Below, piece after piece: positions 21,601-33,613 of a DNA stretch of 64,000 nucleotides. The stretch spans positions 276,552 to 340,551 of the forward strand of contig VWYX01000904.1 in assembly GCA_013396525.1 (NCBI GenBank), read 5' to 3'. Source of the DNA: Chaetorhynchus papuensis. Taxonomy: Eukaryota > Chordata > Aves > Passeriformes > Rhipiduridae. A program made the translations under genes and the position numbers. Numbering within the stretch: the first letter of the stretch is position 1; every line of letters starts with the position of its first letter. The notes under the pieces are model-generated. The model was not told the origin of the DNA, made no database searches, and saw nothing but the letters and a program-made list of their open reading frames with translations.

Positions 21601-24600
21601 GAAAGTAATCAGGTTTTTCTCTCTATGGTTAATGGATGATTTTTAGAGTAACGGGACCAAAAGATTTTCAAACACTGGTTTGAAAAAGTGCCATTTGGGG
21701 ATAGTAATTATTGTACACAAACACTCTGGAATGCACTGGTCTCTTGCTATTATCTAGCATTTGTTAAGCATCTCATGTTTCTAAGTATTCAAAATTAGCA
21801 GCAATAATTGATGTACAACAGAAGGGCTGAAATTCTGCATCTGAACTGTGTACATGCTCCATGCATGACTCACAGTTTATTGTATGATCTTCACAAAAGC
21901 TAATGATTTAGATTCATTTCCATAAGCCTTAGGATGTTTGTGTGCATAGTCTAGATCAGAAATACTGAGCTTATACTAAATCACAAGAGAAAAAACCCAA
22001 AACAACAACTTCAAGAAACGTTTAAAGTTAAGAGAGATTCCAGCCCAGAAAGTGCTTTTTTTCTGCATCATCTACACCAACATGCCCTTCATAGGTATTA
22101 TTTTTGAAAGGGTTGATTAGTGTTGAAGGCTCTGCCCTGCCCCACAGCTCAGGCAGGGCAGGTCTCCCAGACACCCAGCTCCCATCAGAAGCTACAATGG
22201 TAGGAATTTCTCATGTCTCACTCCTCACATAAAGAGAGGCCCACCAGGTGAGTGTGGTTTTCAGGTGTTACACACACCAAGAGAGCCATAAAACCGAGCT
22301 GCTGCCCCCAGTGAGCCATACTTGTGTAATGTAGCGTGGCTTTGCTGTGAGAAGTGCTGAGCATCTTCAGGTCTCATTGATGCTGCAGAATTAAACTTAT
22401 TCAGGGGAGAAAAACCAATTTCCAAACTTTAGATACAGTCCTTAATCATTCATTTAAAAAGCATTTCCATAGCCATCAACTTGACAGTATCTAAATGAAG
22501 ACTCTGAAAATCTCTTGTTTTCCAACAGGAAATGTGTTCAGGGATTGGCATTTCACATGTATAGTGAAATTTACAATAATCGTGTCCTGATGACAAGTCT
22601 AGGAAAGGATTTACATCTCACAGGAACGATCTAATTTATCTTTCATACAGTAATACCCAGTGGCTATTGTGAACATTTTATTATGAAGGAAATTAAATAT
22701 AACACAAGAAAATTAATGTTTTAAGGGGAAGTCGTATGGTCCATTTAACTCTTCTTTTGACTGTCCACATAATGTAATGAGTTAATTTGCTTCTTTTCAT
22801 ATGCCTAAGTAACAGAAATAACACTTTTCATAAATCAGCTACAAAAGCTTTAAGAAGAAAAGCAAGCTAGTCAGTATAAAGACTTTGAATTTTTTCTATA
22901 TAAATGCATATCCTGGGTACTTCTGCAACTTCTCACTTGAAGGAAAAGCCCTTATACCTAATAACAGCCTTCCTCTTCTTTTCCTTTCCAACTTTTTTTA
23001 GTTTAGACCAAACACTTCACGGCACAACAGTACCACCTCATTTGTTTGGAACTCAGTGGAAATTTTGTCACAAACAGGTGTCACACAGTCCCTGCTTGGA
23101 TGGGGAGAGAGTGGCACATTTTGGGAGCAGGGCAAAGGCTCTTAGTAGGAAGGTGCCTCAACATTTCATGATCAAAGACTTGTAGGAAGCCACTCAAAAA
23201 TTTTCAGGTGAGCAGAGCCATTTCTCTTGTCTCACCTCCCTTTTTTCCATGTACACTTTATAACTGAGTCTTGTAAAACAAAAATTGTTCCACCCAAAGG
23301 TTTTTGTGGTAGCAGTGAAGGGCCAGGGCCTCAAAAGAGGTCTCCATGCACCTGGGATGTGACTCAGGCCCTAGACCTGGCATCCCCATCAGTTCTCCTG
23401 CTGTAGCCTCTCCTGATGAGGATGCTCGGGGTAGGATTTCAGACAATGCCTAATCCTGCAGTGTTTGCTTAATCAAACAAATCTCAGGGCTCAGTATGGC
23501 CTGGGTCTTTCAGTCCAGCCACTTTTGCCTGTGTCACTCTGGCTGCTGAAAGGAGAAGCACAAATCACAAAGGAATCAAAACAACACAGTGTTAGATGGA
23601 GCATTAAAACAGCTAAAGATGTAGATAGGCACCTAACGAGATTTTAATGGGAATGTGCTCATTCTGCTTCCTTGGAGGTTTCTGAAATGCCTCTAGACTT
23701 TTGGTAAATTTTCAAAACTCTCTCCCCATTCCTTCCTGCGTATCCAACTGCTTTGCTTTTCTCTTTCTGAGAGGGGGAGGGCAAGGAAGCCCGGCATATA
23801 AATTCCTTTCCTTGCATTCATACTGAATAAGGTGAAGAAAAATTTCCTCTGTACATATTTGAAAGACACAATCACTTATGTGGATAGCAGAATTCTCCCT
23901 TATATTACTTTGCATTCACGCATCAGATGCCTGGGGCCAGAAGGACATGCTCAATATGAGAGTATCTGTCTAGCCACAAAGTAAATATGGTGCACAGGAG
24001 GATTAAGACAAGGCAAACGAGTCTGCTGTTTCAGACTGCAAAACTTTTCAGGCTCTCCTGCAATGCCAAAAAAAGTTAAGAAGTTCACAGAGATTATTGG
24101 ACCGATCTGCATACCAGGGGAAACTGAGTCACTGAACAAGTGCCATTCTCTGAGTCACCCTGGCAGGAACATGGGTGAAAACCAGACATCCTCAGTCTTT
24201 CCAGTCCTTTATTCTGGTTACTGACTGGTTAACCTGACATCCAGAACATGCCAGGTGTGGTTGTGCATTACACATACACACGCATGTACAAAAATAGCTA
24301 ATTCAAAAAGTGTTTATTTCGTTCAGACCCTGGGACTTAATCTTACAGCCTTGAGAACTGGAGAGGCCCTTTCCATAAGGGAGTCACGCAATCAGCTCCA
24401 GAGGCATCTCAGGCACGAGTGATTTTTTGCTGCTTTGGCAGATTGCATTGCCTGTGCTAATATGTGTCAGCTGATAAGTCTAAAGCCATATTGAATTGTT
24501 TTATCTTTCAAATTTTGATGAAAAACAACTTTAGATTATTTGTCTCCTAAAATGCTCCTGATTAGAGCTCTGCTTTCAAATCCAATACTAAGTTATTAAT

Positions 24601-26370
24601 CATGGCAGAGTTTTCTGCTTTCCATAAGTCAATAATTATTCATTTAGCCGTGATTAGTGCTACGTGGGGAAAACCTTTGCTTTACAAAAAGGCAGCATTC
24701 AATTCTTAGCAGATATAGTGCATCACAAATGTAGCTTGGAGTTGGAATAATGTGGATACTATTCTCCTGGGAGATCTGAGGATTTTCTCCACATCTAATT
24801 TTTAATTTATAGCACTGATATGCTCTAACTGCTTTATCTGAAAAAGACATGAGGCACATATTAATATCCATCAAGAGGAAATTCTTGAACATGACTGCAA
24901 ACTCAGAAGTATTTACTAACCTATAACCTTTATGGGAGCACTAATTAGTTTCACAGTGATTATTTGTATGCCCTCAAAGCCTTGGGAATGTTTTCTAGTG
25001 GATAGCACTGCAATTCCAGCGACACCTGAGCACAATTCTAGGCGGGATTTCACCATTTCTACCAGCAATTTACATCATTCTTTTCATCACCATGCATTAG
25101 CTCCCAGAGAGGCAGTCGGATGTGGAGCCCAGCTACGCTGCTGTTCGTGCCTTGGCCACCCCAAGGTCAGAGGAAAACCTCAGTCTAAGGCTGCAGGGAG
25201 GACTGAGTTCGAGAATGAACTCCAGGATCAGGGTCTGTGCAAACAACAACAGGGAAAGGGATGCAGTGTGATGTCAATATCAGATATTCAGTAGAGAGGT
25301 GCAGTGCTATTGCTATCAATTAAGATGATAGAGCAGCGTGTCTGCATTGCTGAGCATGAAGAGCAGCATCAAAGCCCTTTCTGAGCCCTCTCTCTCCCTG
25401 GCCCAGCCTGTGGAGCTGCTGCCTGTCCTCACACGGCCCAAGGCACACAAAAATGCTCCCTGATCAGTCAAGGTGTGCTACACACAGCAAGGAAAAGGAA
25501 CAAGAAAGAGTTTCTTTCATTCCTTGAAATTGAAAAATTTCAGGTAATTGTTATTACTAAATGATATAATTATGGCACTTGTGGCTCAAGAACAATAAAC
25601 ATAGACCTGTCAATTAATGTGTTGATTTTGTGCACTTAGAGACTCGCTCCTGCCTGCAAACATCTTCTCCAAGACCCAACTGGTGACATTTCCCACCTTC
25701 TCATCTATTTTCCTCCTGTTGCTCATGTTATGACTAAAAGCAGCAGGCTTATATTTTTCTCAGTGGGAAATAAGTCACCTGCTGTTGAAAGAAAAGCAAT
25801 TATTGTGTCCTCACTAAATCTTGGGCCTATTTGTGCAGAGCTTTAGAGCTTAAAAACATAAACATCCTGCTCTGTGCCAGGGTAAGTGGTTAGGCACTTC
25901 GGAATCCCAGCTGGGATCCCCCTGGATGTCACCTTCAGTGCCTGTTAAGCACAGGGAAAGATGCCAAACCCGAGTGCTTTTCCCATAACTGTGTTTAATC
26001 ACTGGAAAGTAAAAGTGAACGATGTGCTCCCAACTCCAGCACGGGACACCTCAAAACATTGTATTCTTCCTCTCCCCCCTTACTCCAGGAGTCAGTTAAT
26101 ACTTTTCAGCTTTACTGGCACAAGATTTATGTCTGCTCTGCATTTGAGCAGTTGTTTTCACTCCTTTTGTGTGTTTTTGTGTGGCTGTAAACTTGTCTGA
26201 CAGAGGGACAGGTGTTTTATTTGCACACTGTCAGAAACTATTTCTCTGTGCAATCTCCTGTTATAAACAGAAGAAGTGTCAGAATCAAAATTAGAAATAA
26301 AATAACTGGACATTTACATTTGCAGCTGGCCAGAAGCAATGGAGGAACCCAACTCACAAGCTACAAATAT
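18663..26370. other. Intronic sequence, no gene seen
   Basis: Long unique stretch. 20450-21250 and 22430-22900 are particularly AT-rich and free of repeats, which would suit conserved non-coding DNA but is not proof. One clear hairpin occurs at 22132-22161. Short open frames show no domain. Confidence 0.35.
22132..22161. repeat. Perfect 10-bp hairpin
   Basis: CTGCCCTGCC and GGCAGGGCAG flank a 10-nt loop (ccacagctca). The stem is perfect and GC-rich in an AT-rich context, but too short for a microRNA precursor. Confidence 0.7.
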
Positions 26371-26374
26371 AAAT

Positions 26375-26387
26375 ACACACACACACA
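26375..26387 (+). repeat. Short (AC)n microsatellite
   Basis: About six AC units following aaatacac. Confidence 0.7.
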
Positions 26388-27036
26388 AAAGGATGTAGAG
26401 GTGCCTGCTAAGAGTCAGTAGTTCTTAATATATAAAGTTTGTTTCTCATGAGTCTGTCACTATTTAGAAATTATTTTTTCCCATAGAAGTGAATAAAACG
26501 TATATAAACACTTGAAACAAAAGGTCAGAGGTATGACTAAATTTAAGAAAAAAGTTAATCTTCCACCAGTTATGAAAGGAAGTTTCTAGCAGTACTGATC
26601 AGTATCCTAAGCTTTAGGGAGGAGGATTCAAAAATCAAATCAGTTGTAGGGAGAGGATCAGCAGCCTCAGTACTGGGCATTATTCCAGGTGATAAAAGAA
26701 AAGGGTTCTCAGGGTTTACTGCCATATAGTGCCAGCCAATAATAGTAACAGCCACGAAGAATTATTTTCCCTAACATGGATTAAACAATTAACATTTAAA
26801 ATAGGGATCATCTACAAACACATTTAGGAGGCACTGTTTATGTAACCTTGGGTTTTGAGAAGAAAATACACCTTTATACATTGTTTTATTTCTAACAGAG
26901 CGTGCAAGTGCAAGCAGCAAAGCCACTACATTCAGTGCTTCTTATGAAAATACTGGGAAGGAACTCTCAATTTATAGGCATTTTGTAAGCATCTGTCCCG
27001 TGTTAACCATGGTGGACAGATCACAAAGGTCTAGAA

Positions 27037-27070
27037 TCAGATAATAATTATACTCAGATAATAATTACAC
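27037..27070 (+). repeat. Tandem duplication of a 17-bp unit
   Basis: tcagataataattatac is followed directly by tcagataataattacac, with one mismatch. Confidence 0.9.
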
Positions 27071-27956
27071 TCATACTTTTGCCATCTTCTAGATCTTAAC
27101 AAAAACGCACAATTTTTCAATGAATGAACCCTATGCAAGCTTGCACTGCATGGAGAGTTTGAGACCACAGTATTCCCAAAATGAGTGAGACACCATCCCC
27201 ACTTAGACACAGTGTGCAGGCTGCTCCTTCAGCAGCAGCTCGGAACCAGTCACCTGTCAACCCTGCTGCTGCAATGCTGTTAGTGGTGAAGATAAAAACA
27301 CTGTTTACTTGCTGATAGTGTTTGGCAGGATCCAGAAATTACCTGGATCCTTCTGCAGTTCTGAAGGCTGCAGGTGACATGTATTACCCACTACACAGTG
27401 TACAACATCCATAGCAGGCTGCATAAATCTATATATGCAACATAAAAATATGCATAAAAAACTGTATAAAGAAAACTAGATTTGTGGCACTTGTTAAAAT
27501 AAAAAATTCCCAAATTCTGTTTGCAGTGTTTTGCATCATGGACAGCCTTTCCTCACATTTGTTTTACCACAAGTGTACATGGTGTTGCATGAACATTGAG
27601 CGTATACTTTCCCAAATACACCAGTTCCTGCTGGCCAAGAATTTATCTGAGGTGAAGAAGGAACATTGCATAACAGACTAAATGTTTTCCTTCATGTGAT
27701 CTGCTAGAAATAAGGGCTTTTAGTTTTCCATGAGACTGAAACACTCTGCATATGCAGAGGTAACTGTTCAAAATTGCAGCCTATGAACTGAGTTGGTATT
27801 TAACAGCTTGACCTATAAATTCTTTTCTAAGCTGTGATACAGCATATGGTCTTTGCTGAGATGTACCAAAAGATTCAGTGATAATGTAAACACAAAGCTT
27901 CTTCCCTTCCAAATCACTTTGGATGTGAGTTGCCAAAATCTATAGCATATGGATGT

Positions 27957-27993
27957 ATTTTCATTTCATTTCATTCCATTTAATTTCATTTTT
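27957..27993 (+). repeat. Imperfect (TTTCA)n pentanucleotide tract
   Basis: About seven pentamer units of the form TTTCA/TTCCA/TTTAA. Confidence 0.85.
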
Positions 27994-28484
27994 AATCTTC
28001 TGTATATCTTCTGTTTCCCTTTTCCTAAAATTCTCTAGAAAAACTGACTTTTAATTCCCGAGTCAGTATTACACCCACTTTGATCAGTGAATCACAGACA
28101 GTCTGGCCTGTGAAAGTTCACGAGGTTCACTATGGCCCTTGAAACAGCACTTTGTACCCTCAGTTTCTAACTTTGTATGGCCTTCTAATGTTGTGTCACA
28201 GTGAGTATCACACTCATGTCTACAACAGATTTGTACTGAGACTACAGAAGAGAAATACTGTATTTCCCTTCTTTTGTCAGCTCTGAATGAAAGTGGTAGC
28301 ACTTAGACCTCTAATCCTTTCTCTGTGGGCAGATGGCCGTTTGATGTATGTACTCATCTACAAACAAAATTCAGAAATTCATTTGGCTTTGTCTTCATTC
28401 ATTATGTATTATTGGCCTCCCTTCATTTAACATCAAAAGTACAAGTAAGAGGACTGCCATTCTTTATGTTAATTGTTCGGTTGA

Positions 28485-28498
28485 TTATTCATGAATAA
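28485..28498. repeat. 14-bp perfect palindrome TTATTCATGAATAA
   Basis: Perfect dyad. The half site ATTCAT resembles POU/octamer-type binding half sites, so it could be a dimeric factor site. Confidence 0.4.
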
Positions 28499-31400
28499 CA
28501 CTCCAAATTTATACAGTTCTTTACATCTCTAAATTACTTTATAAATCTTGGTTCATGAAAAAATCTGAGTCTTTTTACCAGAACTTGCTTTCTAATAATA
28601 ATGTCTAACCCAAAGGAAAAAAGCCAGTGTCACAGTGTTATTTGGTAAATATTTAGTGGTTTGGGGTACCAAAGCAACAGAGTGCATGAGCTTTGATGAG
28701 GTTTTGCATTTCACTCTCATGTCGTAAATTCTTCTCTTCTGCTTACATGGAAATAAGCAGGCTGCAAAGGGGATGAGAAGAGTAGGGAAGCACTATGCCA
28801 GTGGAGATTAATTTATTGAAGGATTTCATACCACACCTCCTGTTGCCTGACTGCCCAGAACAGGGTGAATATTGAACAAACTTCACCTGCATGGTGTTTC
28901 TATCAAGGGTTAACTACCCCCACTTTTGAGGGTAAAGACAAGCCACAGATAAATTGCATCCCTGTGGCTTGCCATACTCCATCCTGCCTGCCAAGATCCT
29001 GCTGCTGCTGTTTGGCAGGTTTTTGTTAACCAGTTCAGGGTAATTTTTTCCCAAGTCAATACCCCCCTGTCCCAACCTATGGAACTTACTGCACAAGTTT
29101 TCCTCTCATAATTACTGCTAAATTACCCAAATAAAAGGCCATAAGTAATGAGAGCAGGGACTCAAATGAGAACACTCACGAAGTTATAGATGTCAACAGA
29201 ATTTCCATGTGACAAGAATGGGAAAAAATGCTACAGAATGTTGTAGAGATATATCTCAGTGCCTGGGCAATCCACAGGTGTCCCCTGTGGGTGCAGGTGC
29301 ACAGCTGGCAGCCTGAGTGCATTTTATGCCTGACACTGAGTGTCAAGACTTTCCCTTTGCATTATTTCATGTAAATGAAAAAGATTATATCACTGTGGTG
29401 TGTTTTGTAGGAATTTCTAAGCGTGGAGTTTATCCAAAATATTATAAGCACAAGTTTCTATTTAAAGGAACCTATTCTCCTTCAGGCAGAGCAAAATAAT
29501 TAGAGATTGTGTATCTAAATGAAGACAGTTTAAGTACAGGTTTGTATGAGAATAGATTTTTCTGAAAAAAAAAACCAGGATTGTGAAAGTGGTCACTATG
29601 TCCCAGGGCAGTGAGTGGAAATATGAGCATGGACGAATCCTGGCCCTTTCTGTGGGGAACTGAACACACCTCCATGCCAAGAACAGGTGCACAGACAGAA
29701 CATAAAGAGGCCAATACCTGTTTCAGTGCTAGGTCTCCACAACCACTCAGGCTGCCTCCCGTGTATGTGCTGGGTCTGAGTGTTGTGACACGTGCCAGGG
29801 CCAGCTGTGCTCCTGCCAGCTCACATTAAATACCAGTGACTCTGCTGCTATTCTCTGCTCTGCCCTGCACAGGAAAACTGACCATGAAAATCTGTTTTCC
29901 ATGGGACAGAGCACTTGAGTGTTACTTACTGTCACCCGCCTGGATGAAAAATCAGAAAGTGTAATAAAAGAAATAAATTCTCCGTATCAGTTGTACAACC
30001 AATGTTTTAACGATCATAAACCCAATAAACAATCGCAGACTTTGAAATGTGCTCTTTAAGTGTGGCAATTAAAAGCAATGGTCCAGTGTCAATGATGGCT
30101 TCTAGGGGCTAAACGAAATAAATAAAGCTATTAAAATAAGTGGATGCTTAACCTCAAACCTTCACGTGAGGTTGGCTGTTACTTAGAACATTTCTGCTAG
30201 TTTACAAATGACAATGTCACTGCAGTAAAATCTTTGTCATTAACTGTCCAGAAGTCAACTCCAGTGATGTGAGGCAAAATGCAGCCTCATACCTGCAAGA
30301 GTAACCAACCTTGGCTGCAGCTGCATTATTTTATACAGCCTTTCCACCCAGTGAATCTGGTTAGAATTTGAATTAAATGCAGTTACCACAATGCATCACA
30401 CAACCATCTTCACATGGTGATGAGCTCAGTGTGTAACTAACAAGGTTAAAAGCAAGCTGGAGCAGCAAATAAAAGGGCACATCCTTCCCTAACCTTCTTC
30501 CAATGTACCTTTTTTGTTTGTAAAGGAGCAGCTTGATAGGAAACCTGTTGGAAGCTGCGACAGCAAACGCCAGCCCCCCAACAACAGCAATACGTCCTTG
30601 GGGAACAACACTCAGATCATTTATATTACTCAAATATGTAAAACAAACAAAAGGCTAGGGGTGGTTTTTTTCAAATGGACAACAAATTTGCCAGTGCATC
30701 CAACTGCTTTCAGAAATCCTTGCACTGTAATAAGTAATCTTGGTTTTTTATGATGCAACTGAGTATCTGCAAATACATGAATTTGTGTACCTCCATAGAA
30801 TAATTTGTTTATAAAGACTTCAAATTTTACAGAACCCCCCCAACACCACCTGGATTTTGAACAAATGATACGGAAGTTTTCAGTCTGGATAAAGCAGCTT
30901 GGAACATTTCAAATTAATCTGATGTTTCTGTTTCCTCTATATGTTACAAAAGTCAGGGTATATAAGGACATCTCCAGATAGATAATTAAAATTTGGAGTT
31001 ATGGAATTGTCATTTTCTTAAGCTTAAATCCTTCCTTCCCCCCTTCATGGGAATGATTGTGTATGTAGGAGGGAGTTAGGGGAACACAGAAATTAGATAT
31101 GACTGCAAATTTAGGGCCCTTTTTAGTCCCTGCAGGCAGATTCTTGTCCCACACTGGCAGAAAACTGCAGAAACAGAAACACACGTATGTGCGATCATTT
31201 GTATGATCAGGACTTAATACAGTTTTCTATAAGAATACTGGATTTCCTAAAACTTTCAGTCTTTCAGTTTCGGATATATTTCTCATCTTCTTTGATTTAA
31301 GCAGATTTTATTGCTACAGTAGTTAGAGGTGTAAGTCTTGTGGCATTCTGAGGCACATTAGCCAAAAGTCAAGTACTGTGAATGTCTCGTTTCTTCCTGA

Positions 31401-33598
31401 TGGCTGCCGGTGTTAGGCTGAACATTAACCTGCAATGAACCCCTATGTTTAAAATAAATAGTAATGATTTAATTGATAAGAAATAACTCAGGTGTCTGAT
31501 TTCTGTGTTGCTTGATGGAAAATTTGGTCCACTGTCAGTAAAATGGTTGAAAGAGCAAGACCAGTAACAATAGTCATGCAGTTCATCTGGACCATAAACA
31601 TTTCAAAATTTTTACTTTGCCAAAATTGTTTTGATTAAATAAAAGTGATTTCCATTTAAAATAGCCATGCATTTCATCCTTATTACAGCTAAAGTGAAGG
31701 CACTAGATCCTTGACAACACAGAAAAGGCTATAAATGAATGAAGAGCCCATTCCATCCACCTTGACATGATTAGTCTGTAGCACAAACTGTATAATGTAT
31801 CAATTGCATTATGATTTGCTGGAGAGCCTGGTATGTTACAGAAATGACAGATATTTAGGCTCCTGTGCATTTTTTTTTTGCTTCATTTTAAAATTGGTCC
31901 CCTGGGCTTTTCCTTAATAAAAACCACATACATTGCTGTAGTTGTAAGTCATAAATAAGCCTGGGCTTGGGTCAGGGCTAGCAGGAGGATCCTGGGCTCC
32001 AGAGGCAATGAAGGAATGCCAACGACATTTGACATCCTGCAGTTTTTGAGCATGACTTCATGGGGCTGGCTGGGTGGGTTGGTGTGATTGCAAACACTTG
32101 AACAAATTTCACTGGGAGCCCTGGGAGCTCCAAAGGAGGTAATAAAGTGCAGGCATTCAGAAAGAAAGACTGAAGGCAGATCATCAGGGTCTCAGGAGGG
32201 ACTTTAAATTTCTCAAGAGAACCCCATTATAAGTGAGCACACCCTTCACAGCTGACCTCTCCTGGAAGGCTTTTAATCTTGGGCTGTCCCCAGACTTCCA
32301 AGCAGAATAACCTGACAGTCTTCCATCTTCCTACATTCCCAAAGTGTTATGTGCAGATGATCTCTTCCCATTTCTTCAGAGTAAAAAATATTAAAGATGG
32401 TGATGAAGAGAGGACAGAGCTGAAGAAGTCAGGGTCCTGTCATTTCAGCAGTACTGGTCTTGCAGAAGACAAGTTTTACTTCAGGATTTTGGGAAATACC
32501 TGAGTCCCTTAAACGACCATTCAGTTTCTCTCAGGGTTTATGATGTGTAAAAGGTAGACTGAATACAGCTGAATTTTATCTTTTATCCAAGCATTTAACA
32601 TTTTCTGTTCATTATAAGTCACCAGTATATAGTGCACTGCTGTCTCCTTCCAGCAGGACAGGAATAGGGTAGACAGGAATACAGCACTGGATCCGCCTGC
32701 TCTGCTGCCATCGAGGGAGCTGGGGCTGCCAAAGAGGAGGTGGCTTTTTCCTCTAAAATCCCATTTCTATAAGCTCTGTCACTGCCAGTGGTGTGGGGTA
32801 GGTTTCAGCTTTAGGCAGGAGGTGCCAGAACCCCATGCAGCTCGTTCACCGAAGGCTCGAGATTTCAGGAACCTCAAACAGGCCTCAGGTTTGAGGAAAG
32901 AAATAGGACCTTTCATAAAATAAGGGGGGAAGTCACAGAGACCAGTATTTGCCTGAGGATTATCTCAATCCCCTGCTGTCAGTTCCAGAAGCAAAGTCTA
33001 TTATTACACCTCTGCTGCTGCCTTGAACAAGTTTCTGCAGTGTGAATGAAAAGATTCTTCTTTTCTGCCCACAATGGTGATTGAAAAGTTTGCACTTTGT
33101 AGGAACAGCTCACTGCTCTCAATTGCCTCATCACTGATTTTCTCCAGGCCATGCCTCTCCTGTCACACCACAGACAGAAAGCCTCCTTCCACACAGAGTT
33201 GGTCCAGATGCAATGAATTTTCCTGCTGCTGCAACTCTCTTCATCCCAGTGGAAATTTGCAGAGATGGAGCCGACGGAAAATCCCGTTACCTCCTCCTTG
33301 CCAGCTCTGCCATTTGCTTCCTGCCACCCGCCCCACTGTGTTCACTCTGAGGGCTTGATTTCTCATCAGGAAGGTAAAAACCCATCACAGAGGGCAGAGC
33401 AGAGAGAGAATGAGGCAGGGGGAGTCTCTCCACCGATGGCAATCGGCCGTATCAGAACTGCTCACCTGCTCGGGGAGAGGTGCTGAGCACGCAGGTGAAC
33501 AGGTGTCGGTAGAAAACCAAGAGTGAGACAACATGAAGAGCTCACAGGATAAATGTGATTACAGTTTTAAAAGCCACTAAACCTCAGGAGCATGAGCC

Positions 33599-33613
33599 AT
33601 ATATATATATATA
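33599..33613. repeat. Short (AT)n microsatellite
   Basis: About seven AT units, atatatatatatata. Confidence 0.85.

Larger units (their letters stand above)
26388..33598. other. Intronic sequence, no gene seen
   Basis: Contains a 17-bp tandem duplication (27037-27070), a TTTCA-type tract (27957-27993) and a 14-bp palindrome (28485-28498). No exon or dispersed repeat recognised. Confidence 0.35.
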
